Assembly (NCBI GenBank): GCA_022925895.1
Contig: JAKSYS010000316.1
Location: 1-64,000 of the forward strand
Reading direction: 5' to 3'
From: Fragilaria crotonensis
Taxonomy: Eukaryota > Bacillariophyta > Fragilariophyceae > Fragilariales > Fragilariaceae
DNA length: 64,000 nt
The position numbers and the translations under genes are program-made. Under the pieces are notes generated by a model. That model did no database searches and was not told where the DNA came from. It saw nothing but the letters and a program-made list of their open reading frames with translations. This document shows, piece after piece, positions 54,135 to 64,000 of this stretch (the first letter of the stretch is position 1; each line of letters begins with the position of its first letter).

Positions 54135-54775
54135 TGTGGAGTTGAGATACTGCGACTACGACTGTGATTGATCTCGAAGGGCTGAGTGTGATGTTGTGCT
54201 AATGGAAGGCGATCCTAATGTTGTATAGTATCTTCGTCATCTATGGCATGATGCATACCTCGCGACGGGATGGGTATCGGGTACTGTGTACTGTATGGGG
54301 TATGTGGTATGTGTATCGGGTATCGATAACATGCACTGTGAACTGTGAACTGTGAACTGTGAACTGTGAACTGTGAACAACTCCAGACTCCACTCACACT
54401 ACACAACCCTGCACAGAATTGGAGTACTTGTACTACTCGTACAGGTTTACCAGGTACTGGAGTACTGTGTATGCTTGATGGTCGCTCAAGGCGTAAGACG
54501 TATACAGTCTACAGTACTACACTCGGACTAGCTAGGAGTACCGGTGTTTCGTACGGCCATTATGTTCCTGGACTATCAATTGTGACCAAAACATGGAGCT
54601 TTTTTCTCGACGACTGACGTTTCTCGGTTGTGGTTGCCTGTGACAATGCAGGCCTTCATGAGTCATCTACAGCAGGGCATTATCGCGATAGTAGTACGAG
54701 GCAAAAGTACTCGGTTCAATTCATTCTAAGAGCTCCTCCCTTCTGAACCAGCCCATTGCATCAACAAGTCGATAA
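54135..54775. other. Divergent spacer with heptamer array
   Basis: Promoter region of STRAP and of the small plastid gene. It contains the array at 54338-54378 and GTAC-rich sequence at 54420-54550. No other gene is seen. Confidence 0.35.
54338..54378. repeat. (GTGAACT)n heptamer array
   Basis: Five full and one nearly full perfect 7-bp units. Confidence 0.95.
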
Positions 54776-55393
54776 TGTTCAATAATCGTTAACATTGCCG
54801 TCGCAATTTGTGCTCTAGCTGCATCGGGGGCGTTCGCATTTTCCCCACAACCACGCTGTCAACAGCTGCAAAGATCCAGTGCTTGTGGGAACCTAGAAGC
54901 TCACAGCAACGACAACAAGTTTGGTGTTGGCGATTGGGCTCCAGCATTCGCAGCCGCAGTCGTTGGATGGACCGTGGCGTCTCAGGTCGCTCTGGCAGGA
55001 CCACCTCCGATCCCGATGACCACATTCACAGTCGCCGTCACGTCGACATCGACAACCAAGAATCCCTTGGCATCCATGTTTGAAGAGAAACCACAACCAG
55101 TCTACGAAAAACTAGATTTCTCCCTTCCTTCCTACGACACTTCCAAATCTGCCGCCGGCTTTGGAGAAGGAGCTGAAGTTCGCACCCGCAATTTGGCTCC
55201 GTCGGCGTCCGACGGAACAGACAAGTCGGAGCAGGACAAACAACGGGATGCCATGCTCAAGGCAGAAGCTGCGAGGCAGGCACGTATCCAACAAGCCAAG
55301 GAGTTGGCCAAGATTAGAGAAGCTGAAGATCAACTGCGAGCCCAGGCGAAGAAGGAGGAAGCCGCCAGACGAATGCGGGGCATCTTCGAGTAA
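54776..55393 (+). CDS. Small plastid, probably lumenal, protein; start unresolved
   Basis: The frame is open from 54776 to the stop at 55393 but has no ATG before the presequence. It reads a signal peptide (Ile-Ala-Val-Ala-Ile-Cys-Ala-Leu-Ala-Ala) followed by a Gly-Ala-Phe-Ala-Phe motif like ASAFAP, a polar stretch, then a second hydrophobic stretch (PAFAAAVVGWTVASQVALAG) that looks like a thylakoid transfer signal. The mature part of about 130 residues ends in a long charged coiled coil (Ala-Lys-Ile-Arg-Glu-Ala-Glu-Asp) and Arg-Gly-Ile-Phe-Glu. I do not recognise the family. Possible explanations for the missing ATG are a tiny upstream exon, a small indel just after the ATG at 54776 in a neighbouring frame, or a non-ATG start. 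The gene is convergent with the MsrB-like gene, 113 bp away. Confidence 0.6.
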   Translation, partial: CSIIVNIAVAICALAASGAFAFSPQPRCQQLQRSSACGNLEAHSNDNKFGVGDWAPAFAAAVVGWTVASQVALAGPPPIPMTTFTVAVTSTSTTKNPLASMFEEKPQPVYEKLDFSLPSYDTSKSAAGFGEGAEVRTRNLAPSASDGTDKSEQDKQRDAMLKAEAARQARIQQAKELAKIREAEDQLRAQAKKEEAARRMRGIFE

Positions 55394-55506
55394 CGACCAA
55401 CCCATGGCGCAGGGGCCTGCCTCCTCCCTACCCAGACCCCTAACTAATTGAGATTCAAAAGCCACTGAAAGGCATATCATACATGCGAATCGCTATCCCT
55501 GACATA

Positions 55507-56199
55507 TCATGCTAGAAAAAGACTAATAGAAAAATCGGAAGGATGCTTACTGGGTAACCTTGATGGACTGCTACTTTGGTAGGATCGTTGCTTGTTCCAT
55601 CGTACGATTTTCTGCCTCGATGGAGGTAGTAAATTGTCGGCATCCCCGACTGGATGTCCAGCAATGCTCACCAAATTGATACAGTATCGGTTGCCTTTGG
55701 AATCAGGAAGATTGTGTCCAAGATGTGTCCCGTGGATGCTGACGGTCTCGCCGTTACGAAGGGTTCGAACATATTCCCAATTGACTTCCGCATCTCGAAA
55801 GGAAGGCCAACCATGTGCGCGACTCTCCTGAAGCCACTGCTCCCAACTTCGATTCACAGGTGCTGTAAAGAGAGGTTTTCCAGTATTTGAATCGTAAAAG
55901 ATGATTGGTTCCTTTCGGCGCTTGGACTCGTCAATGGCGCGGAGAAATTCTCGTTTCCGTGCGCCTCCCAGAAAATAGCCAGCGTGTTCCGCAAAGTGTC
56001 GATTGTAGTTGCAAATTCTATCAGCAGTGTTGAAATCACACCCGTAGCGAAGCGTCTCCTGCACTGGCGTGGAGGATGTTCCATGGGCCTTGCGGGCCAT
56101 GATTGTCTCGGGGCCAATTTTAGGGTAGCTTCCAGGTGTCAAGTTAAGTGGGACGTTGACGCCGGTGCCATCAGATGCTGATGATTGAGTGCATCCCAT
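55507..56199 (-). CDS. MsrB-like protein, zinc cysteines lost, N-myristoylation-type start
   Basis: A 230-aa protein from ATG at 56199. It begins MGCTQSS, a strong myristoylation plus palmitoylation signature, so it is probably tied to a membrane. Residues about 85-190 follow the methionine-sulfoxide-reductase B pattern: a YDSNTGKPLF segment in place of the YxCxxCGxxLF zinc half-site, GWPSF, then a Thr-Val-Ser-Ile-His-Gly-Thr segment in place of the second CxxC, HLGHNLPD, and GNRYCIN with the catalytic Cys. MsrB reduces the R form of methionine sulfoxide. Both structural zinc pairs are replaced, but the catalytic Cys and both His-like positions are kept. The tail after about residue 205 is basic and low in complexity. 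A GTAAGC donor sits within it at about 55551, so a short last exon is possible but not shown. Confidence 0.65.
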   Translation of the reverse strand: MGCTQSSASDGTGVNVPLNLTPGSYPKIGPETIMARKAHGTSSTPVQETLRYGCDFNTADRICNYNRHFAEHAGYFLGGARKREFLRAIDESKRRKEPIIFYDSNTGKPLFTAPVNRSWEQWLQESRAHGWPSFRDAEVNWEYVRTLRNGETVSIHGTHLGHNLPDSKGNRYCINLVSIAGHPVGDADNLLPPSRQKIVRWNKQRSYQSSSPSRLPSKHPSDFSISLFLA

Positions 56200-58347
56200 G
56201 ATGTTCTAGTAGTTGTTTTGTTTAACGAATGCGCAATTTATGGCATGGTTGGTGGTTGCAGAAATAGAAAGTGGCGATGTAGCTCAGGCTAGCCTGGTAT
56301 GCAAGAAATCATTGTGAGGGAGTTGATTCCTGAGCAGTTTTCATTTCGTGTGTGTCCGGAAAACTGAAAACTGGAAGCCATTTCACCATCGTGAGCTCTA
56401 CTATGCATATATTCTATATCATGCTATATATCATGACATAGCGATTATACTGCGAGTAAAGGAACCAGTACCAGTGTATGAATAAACATGTACACAGTAC
56501 GGTAGTACTTGAGTATAGCAAATATGCATACATCTTACTACAGTACCGGTAGTATTCATAGTATACGATACTCAGTGTTGGGTTCGCTGCGTCGATCATG
56601 ACCGATATCGTTTGGTTTCCGAGCAGGGGACGACTTGAGACTATCACCGGAGATGATACTCTAATCGTAGAAAATAGTACGTAGTACCGTAGGAAAATTA
56701 CTGTAGGAAGGTTTCACACAAAGTACGTTCTGAGAAATTATAAGCTACAGTAAAATTCGGTACTCGATCGTATGAACGACAAACTCGTCGAACGTGTCAA
56801 ATGGCATTTGTTGCAGATAAGACACTAAGCCAATGCAACAGTAGACGAGTAAGCTACTCCTTTCTATTGCAGTACCCAAGTGTCTATCTAACATTCGTCG
56901 TTACGTAAATGACATACTGACGGCCCTAGGACATTCGACCGCAGCGCGGTCGAGGGCAAACAACTTGTTCCCTGATGGAAATCACTCACTTGTTTTGCAA
57001 ATGAGCGATTTGAATACATCGGTGATGCGATATCAGCCGATGTACTTTTTTTGCTAATTTGATCACGACAATGAAGCGACACTACGCGTGTTGCTTACTA
57101 TCTCTGATCTGCTTATGTTTGGAGCTCAAATGAGCCCAACATTTATTTTGCAAACCATTGTGTCTATCAAAACCTGACCAATGGCGCGCTCCAGTTGTAA
57201 ACAACAGTCGATGACTACTGCGACGCAGTAATCATCTGACTAATGATGCTTCGTTATCTTTCGATACGGCATTATAACAAAGTTATACCTGCATGGTACC
57301 CTTTTAATCACGGGCCCATCAGTTTTTCAGCAAACCATTGCGCTCATCAACATTTAGCCAATGACGCGCGCATGACCGGTCAATGATCCCTGCCGAGCGG
57401 CAACTCATTTGACACTTAATGTACGAGATCCTACGATCCAAACATTATCACTCTAAGAAACAAAAGACACAAAGGCCAAGTGACAACAGGTAACTCACGA
57501 CACTTGCCCAAAACCATATTCACAATCATGACAACAAAGTAAAAAAAAAAAACCAAAATACTAATTCGACAAGCATGAATTCAAACCCTAATCATCTCGC
57601 GTGCAGGAGCGTCATTTAAATAAAATTATCATCCCTTCATTCGTAACAATAATGCTTGTACAGTCACGAAGCGAGCAGCACAACATATTCATGTTACCCA
57701 TCGTGAAACGTAACTCTGCAATTCGAGAATTTTGTAATTTACTCAGCAAGACTAAAACTCGACTACTCTCTGTACTCTTTCCGGACTTACAGCCCCAGCT
57801 CAAATCAAAATTTATCAAGCAGTCGGTCATAACACCCGAACGATGAAAAAATTGGTCTGTAACTGGCATAAATTTCACCGTATGACCGGTCTTTAGACCA
57901 GCCAGGCATTCATAGCCCGGTTTTACCAACTACTCAAACTTCGTTCACACTTTTGCCTCGAATCACATTTCTAATTTACATGGCGTCAGGTGGCAAAATT
58001 TATTTACCCTCTGGTTATTCTTTAAGTACCCTTCCACTAGCGTCCGGAAAATACAACCATACCCACTTGTCAAGACCACATACATTTGGTTTAATTAGAC
58101 AACCCCAATCAAATAGTATCCGATCACCATGACTTTTAAGAAAATCTTACGGGCAGTCTTTAACCGACCATGCCAACAAACAAGTGTTACTCAAATGATA
58201 TGAAGGGGGCATGAACCAATATGTCATGGTACAAACGTACCAATCTACCAACTTCCAAGTGTTACTCACCTTCAAAAAGCAAATCCCAAAAGCTCACAAT
58301 CCGTCGAATTTGTCGATAAGCTTTCAGTCAAACCAAACACCAGAACC
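56200..58347. other. Gene-free region leading into a DIRS-like element
   Basis: No host gene is seen. 56460-56720 is GTAC-rich. 56930-57410 holds repeated hairpins and a 180-bp-spaced direct repeat. From about 57420 the sequence may already be the 5' noncoding part of the element whose first frame opens at 58348; an A-rich run lies at 57541-57552. Confidence 0.4.
57150..57369. repeat. Direct repeat exactly 180 bp apart, each followed by a hairpin
   Basis: 57150-57189 and 57330-57369 share GCAAACCATTG, ATCAA and CCAATG.CGCGC in register. Each is followed by a small perfect hairpin (TACTGCG/CGCAGTA at 57216-57230; TGCCG/CGGCA at 57391-57402). A third hairpin (TCGACCGC/GCGGTCGA) lies upstream at 56937-56955. 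Confidence 0.7.
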
Positions 58348-61300
58348 ATGAACTTCGCTCCCGCCACTCGTGAACTCTCGTTCCGCGACCGTGCACTCCA
58401 TGCCGCAGCTATTGCTAAGCTATCCAGCTTCGCAGATGCGTATGAACCCAATCCCACCCACGTCAACCAAGTCAACGCCACATTCGCGAAAACGTGCTCT
58501 CCGCTAACTCGTTTCGCTACCTTGTGCGATACCAACGTTGTGAAGCAACTCGCATTCGTCATGCCAAACTTCTACATGCAAGTCATGTCATGCCCCTTTC
58601 CAGCTCAAGGTCGTAACAATGAGGAAGTATTCGCCGGCAGCCTAGGGGATTCGATGGAAGTCTTTTGCCCTGTCACCATCAGGATGAAAGATGTGCGAGG
58701 CGACCTCTTCAGCATTTGCGAAACTCGCGCAGAAGCTAATTCGCTCAACCTCCCAACATCGGAATCAAACCCACTTGAAGAGGAAGCCCCGCTTAACGAA
58801 GACGAATTTGTCGAAGTCGAAGTTGCGGGACCCGATCGTATTGGAATCGACCTCAACGTTGCGACAAAGGAACCATGCTTTGTAGCAATCCCAAAGGTCA
58901 TCCCCGTTGCGGGGGGGGAGAAGGATTACTCCGAATTCAAAGAGTCCCTCATCATCACCCAAGCAATGCCATCCGTCCTCCCGGGAAGTATGCAAGCAGT
59001 CTGGTACGAAGCCATGCGATATGGTATCCGCAAGCTTGACAATTTATCCTTGCAAGCAAAGGATGTCCTTTTCCGTTACGAAAACCTTGGGAAAGTCGAG
59101 TTTGAAACTACGAATCGCGCCCCAGTATCACGATTCACTACCATCGTAACGTACTTAACACCAGAGGACCCGCTGTACCATGAAGTCATCAAACGAGTCC
59201 TTGGAGAAAAAGAGAAAGCAATGCTAACTTTTGGCGCAAAGATATTGGAGTCAACACCACTCGAGCCAGCACCTGCTACAACCAACGCGGGTACAACAAG
59301 TACAGCTGGGATGACGGCATCGATACCATCCCCAGCAGACTCGGGCATTTCAGCGTTACTCGATGGGTTGGCAAAAGCCATATCTGACACATCATCCAAA
59401 ACACTAACCGGGACCGAGAAGACGGAACGTATATACCAACGTTCGCTCAGGCAACCATCCACCCTCTGTTCATGCCAGTGTTGACAGCAAACAAAAATTC
59501 GAAAGCGACAAGAGCAATGCAGGAAGCTGTCGAGTCCATGGCAGCCGAACTGAGCCTCCAAGACGGATGCTTCGCTTCATCGAGCAATCTCGTTCCAAAG
59601 ATGTTCGACCAACCCCTCACTGCAGCAATCCGTACAGGCCAATGGGAGAACCAACACACAGTACTAAACCCCGATGGTATAAAAACCAACTTCGGCTTGC
59701 ACCATCTGGCTCCACCCCGAACCAACAGTGCTACCTATATCACTCGCCAGCAAGGTGAGCTGCAGCTAACCCAACAAGAACAAGTTGAAGAGACCAGAGT
59801 CGGTACAACGCAAAAGCAACCGATCTCTATCATTTCGGATACATGGGAACCATTTTCGAGATCCAGGAAATGGTTGGTAATTTGTTTGGATTGATGTGTA
59901 CTATCATCGAATTCGAGAAGCGAATCCACCCTCATTTGGACAGAGGTCGCAAAATTCATGAAGATCTTGCGAACCAACGACGGCCGCGATTCGCAGCTCG
60001 TCATCGTAACATCCCGAGGTGATGTTTAACGTCGGTCAGGAAATCCAATCAATCATTGTGGGATACGTCTCGAAGCAAGGAAAACTAATTACAAAGCGGC
60101 CATCAAAGCAGGTAACGACATTTCCCGCTCATCTTTGATATTGCACAACAGCAAGCAGCGGAACTGCGCAGCCGTTTCACCCTCGCAGTCTTGGCTGCGA
60201 ATGCGGGCCACTACAAAGACGTATCAGCAATCTTCAAACTCTTTCAGCCAGAGCCGTCAAAGGAAGAATTGAATAGGAGAAAGAGAGAAGCAACAAACGA
60301 AGCGAACGGGAACGCCACAGCTCGAAACCGCCCATTCTCATCCAGCGGCAACCGCCCGACGGGCTCCCCGAACCAACACGCAAGCACGGTCACGCCTAAC
60401 GGCAGCCCAGCATCGGGACCAATCCCCAATCTGCCAGGAAAAACAGTGTTTGTGCACGCAAGCCCCGCGCCACAGAAGTTACCCCACCCGGGTGCGATCT
60501 TCCTCACCCGACCAGAGAAAACAAGTTTACCATCCTCTGTTGCCGAAGCGCTTATGATGGTCGCACTTGCACGATACCAACTTGCGCCTTTACCATTTTC
60601 CAAAACAATTGAATCAAGTCCCCGCGACTTGAAAACCAAACTGAAAGAATGGGTAACCAACCACAACTTGGTTACATGGCACGCAGATGTAGTCAATTGG
60701 GCGAACCCACCAGGTAACGTTTCGTCTACGAGATCGACTTCATCCGCGTCGAACCAGTAAAATCTAACCGATGTCATACATATTAGTCCCAGTGTTTTAC
60801 CCAAATTTACAGCTCCAAATCCCTAAAGGCATTCCATTATTCATTGCCTGCAATCCGCGCCGTAGAGATAATTCGGAAGGCAAGAACGATCCATGTCGCC
60901 AAGCATCCAGAATCTTATCAACCAAGCAAAAGGAATCGAATTATGTGTACAATCCAAGGCAACTTCGGAAAACAACACCAGCACCATGATCAGCGACATG
61001 ACCGGGAGTACGGAATTAGAGGAAGCAATACCGTTGACATCGGAATACTTAAGCCGCATGACAAACCCAACCGCGACCCAGGACATTTCCATCGTAACCT
61101 CGCCCACATTATCAGACGACAATTGGAAAAAAGGAAAACTCACGTCAAAGCGGTTGGACAAGTTTGCTCAGATCGTCCTACCATCCAAGGTTCAAATTCA
61201 ACTGGCGCAACCCTTTGGTAAGGACTCGTTAAGCCAGGCCTTTTATGCTCAAAAATGTTTTCGCCACGTATTGTTACCTGTTTTGAAAAGCGGTTTCTTG

Positions 61301-64000
61301 TCTTGTCGTTCGAGGAAAACCTCGAGAAAGCATCGCGTCGTACTCGCCAACTCAAATGCTGCGAAAACATTACGCGCATGTCGATTTCTTACCATTGCAG
61401 GGTTCCAACCTGATTGGGAAGAAACGACAACCATCCGAAACGACTGGAAAGAAATGACGTCGGCGTGCCTTCTCCATTTTGATGGAGACGTCGCAACAAT
61501 GGTTCGATGGATAGGAGGACCGCACGTCAATGCCCACCTCAACGTTCCGTCGATCCTGGAAAGCTTAAAAGATTGTCGACCCAGACATTCACTCTGACCT
61601 CAGCCGTATCCTCCTGTTGGGAGCACCATCCGAATGCAAGGCATCAGCCACGGAAGAAAACTTCCAAGCATTTCTGAATTACGGTAACCACGATTCGGTC
61701 ACCAACAACCAAGAAGTCTATGCTTCGACAATCGTCAAACAAAGCAAACGAGGATTAACCCTCATCATGGACCCAAGACTGGTCCATTTTGCACTGAACG
61801 CGCATCTATCACCCCAAGGGTTGGTAGACGTCATCCACCACCGCCGGAAACCTCGACCATTGTCAGACAGCAGTTTTCGACCATGGCCGGGAGCAATGGC
61901 CATTAACGATTGGACCAACAAAAAGAACGAGCCAAAGCTTTATTTCGCAAGCTCATTCATGAATTTCTGTAAATGGCAATGGAACTTAGCCATTACTTAC
62001 CCGCATCACGATCGTCACACAGGCGACGATGATGTTCAATGTGCATTTCCGCGACTCAAATACAACCCCCAGTTGGTGGCAATGCACAGTTCGATATCCA
62101 ACAATACCCTGAGTATGAACACGGGCCTCACCTTTGGGGACAATACAAGCCCCTCAAACTGGGAACCAATTGCAAGAGCACGGCAACAATTAGCGCAACA
62201 TTATTGGCTCAACCAACCAGAAATGGTATTGGAAAAAGCGAAGTTGTTTCTCCCGCCGTTCCAATTTGCTCCGTCGGCGACCGAAGAAGAAAAAGCCGCA
62301 TTCGCCGTTGCAATCCCCGATTCGTTGAATACTGGCGTCGTTGACGCCAATGGGATTCGACGGCCGCCGACGTACGATCATCATGTCGACGACAATATGT
62401 ATGGCGATATAACCGAATTAATGCCACTCGCGGCATCGGCGAGTGTCATCGCCTTGTATGAGATATTGGGATACCCTGACGGTAGAATACCTGACCCCAT
62501 CTCATGGGACAAGTTTGAATCCGTCCATGGCCACATACGACGCGTGGTGGGATGGGATTTTAACACTCGAGTTTGACGTTCGCCCTCCCAGACGACAAGC
62601 GTTACGCGCTACTGATCACGCTCCGAGAATGGTGCACCAAACATCGTGTACCCTCATCGAAGCCGCAGAACTCATGGAACACTTGCAGACATCTCACGCG
62701 CCAATAGAAAAGGAGAGCCATGTTCTTTGGTTTCCAAAATGCATTAGACGAACCATCCAGCAACGATACCACCAAGTGAATGGGTTTTACTCGCGACAAA
62801 ACAAACGCCAGTATCTATCAGCACAGTTACCGAAGCACTTGCACCACCGAATGGATTCTTTGATCGCTCGCGACATTGCCGCCCTTATTTGGAAAACAAA
62901 AACAATTATCAACCTGCCAGAACCCGTCCTGTTTGAAATCCGAAATATCACAGAACTGCTAGCAGAAAAGGAGCGACCATGGTCGATAAGTATTGGCCAT
63001 GTCATCCCACGTGACGCTCAATTCACCAGCCTGGGGGATGCCTGCGGAATCGGGGGAGGAGCGTTCTGCCACGAACTCCAATATTGGTTCGATGTTGTGT
63101 GGTCCGACCATACCCGCCAACAATTTGACAGCGGCAAAATCCACATCAACATCCTGGAATTCGTTGTCGTCTTGCTGCAATGCAGCCGCCATTACTCGTG
63201 ACGAAAATGCTTATCAAGTCGAGGGAAATGGTATCCGGCCACTCCAAAAACTCCTTATCCGATCCGACAACTCGCCCTCTTGTAATTGGGCGCATAAAGT
63301 ATCGGCAAAATCGGAACGGGGACAGTTATTTGTCAGCATTTATGCTGACCTCATCGAACGAACCGAACTCTCAGTCGATTGCAATCATGTTGCCGGAGTA
63401 GACAACGACCTCGCCGATTTTTTATCGCGTCCCCCCCAAGAACATATTACTCACCACATGCGTTGCAAACAGATATTTCAAAAGGAGCCGAGGTTGCGGT
63501 CTTACAGCTTTTTCCGCCCCAGTCCAGAACTCTTATCATGCCTGGTGTCCAGGCTGTCCACCGTACATTGGCAAGCAAGCCCGCCTCTGCCAAAGTCGCT
63601 CGGACAATTCGAAACCGTCGACTCCACTACTTCATATTCTGTTTCGATATGAAATTGGACGACGATTGGCTCCTCGAAAACCAGTCGCAAGAGCGAGCCA
63701 ATTTCCAATTGGCAATGTACGCAACGCATTTGGCAACGGGATCATCCCTCCATTGCCGAGCAATCAAAGCAAACACAATTGCAAGTTACTTACATGACAT
63801 CGCAACCTTTTCTGGGGCGTTTCCGACCAATTGACCCGCGTTTTATTTCCGCAGCAGACGCAGCGCTCGCGCCCGTGATCGCCAAGGTTATTGCCGAACA
63901 ACGACGATGGGAAATGGTCCCAAATCGACGTGAACCATTTACAGTCGAAATGCATCTCGCCATCGCCAACCTTTCAAGTTCCCAAAGGATGATTGTTGTC
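58348..64000 (+). mobile_element. DIRS-like retroelement fossil, right end outside window
   Basis: Third retroelement of this kind, on the plus strand. Parts in order: a long gag-position protein of unknown fold (about 58348-59484, 378 aa), further gag-like pieces (about 59472-60760), a reverse transcriptase region (about 60890-62576) with a HHVDDNMYGD catalytic box, an RNase H-like region (about 63000-63450) with a Val-Ala-Gly-Val-Asp-Asn-Asp-Leu-Ala-Asp motif, and the core-binding helical domain of a tyrosine recombinase (from about 63535), whose catalytic part lies beyond the window. The order and lack of protease or DDE integrase fit DIRS-type elements, though this copy is clearly different from the two others. 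It is broken in several places, with some long parts still open. Its left end is not defined and may reach back to about 57400. Confidence 0.7.

Overview
The window looks like nuclear DNA of a photosynthetic stramenopile, most likely a pennate diatom. Four proteins begin with a signal peptide followed by an ASAFAP-like Phe motif, the mark of import into a complex red plastid: an NhaD-type antiporter, a CPP1-like protein, a two-domain aspartic protease and a small luminal-looking protein. Host genes have few, short introns (66-107 bp, with one of 291 bp), lie close together and alternate strands. The species cannot be fixed from sequence alone.

Layout. 1-3.1 kb: right part of a worn DIRS-like retroelement. 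3.1-9 kb: gene-poor, with a worn Ty1/copia-type gag on the minus strand (5.5-6.6 kb) and two inverted-repeat elements (7.67-7.90 and 8.11-8.56 kb). 9-17.3 kb: a START-domain protein, a very long FANCM-type helicase and an alpha/beta hydrolase. 17.7-24.1 kb: a second DIRS-like element, nearly complete in parts. 24.9-26.4 kb: a GT90 (CAP10) glycosyltransferase. 29.1-30.2 kb: a decayed copy of the protease gene whose intact version lies at 43.8 kb. 30.2-33 kb: a two-exon gene of unknown function (913 aa). 35-38.9 kb: PMS2-type MutL endonuclease and, convergent with it, a Qc-SNARE. 38.9-42.6 kb: no gene seen. 42.6-56.2 kb: a dense host block with a METTL21-like methyltransferase, plastid aspartic protease, DGAT2-like acyltransferase, LRR-kinase, NhaD antiporter with CBS domains, CPP1-like protein, STRAP-type WD40 protein, a small plastid protein and an MsrB-like protein. 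56.2-58.3 kb: gene-free, with a 180-bp-spaced repeat. 58.3 kb to the end: a third DIRS-like element that runs off the window.

The genes do not form one pathway. Loose themes are DNA repair (FANCM-like, PMS2), lipid metabolism and transfer (START, lipase-like, DGAT2), membrane traffic (SNARE, GT90) and plastid function. The most unusual item is the FANCM-type helicase, which carries a RanBP2-type zinc finger at its N-terminus and a PHD plus extended-PHD chromatin-reader module near its C-terminus in one uninterrupted reading frame. Also notable are an MsrB-like protein that has lost both zinc CxxC pairs but keeps the catalytic Cys, an apparent one-base shift inside a CBS domain of the NhaD gene, and spacers full of GTAC-type palindromes and 7-bp tandem repeats.
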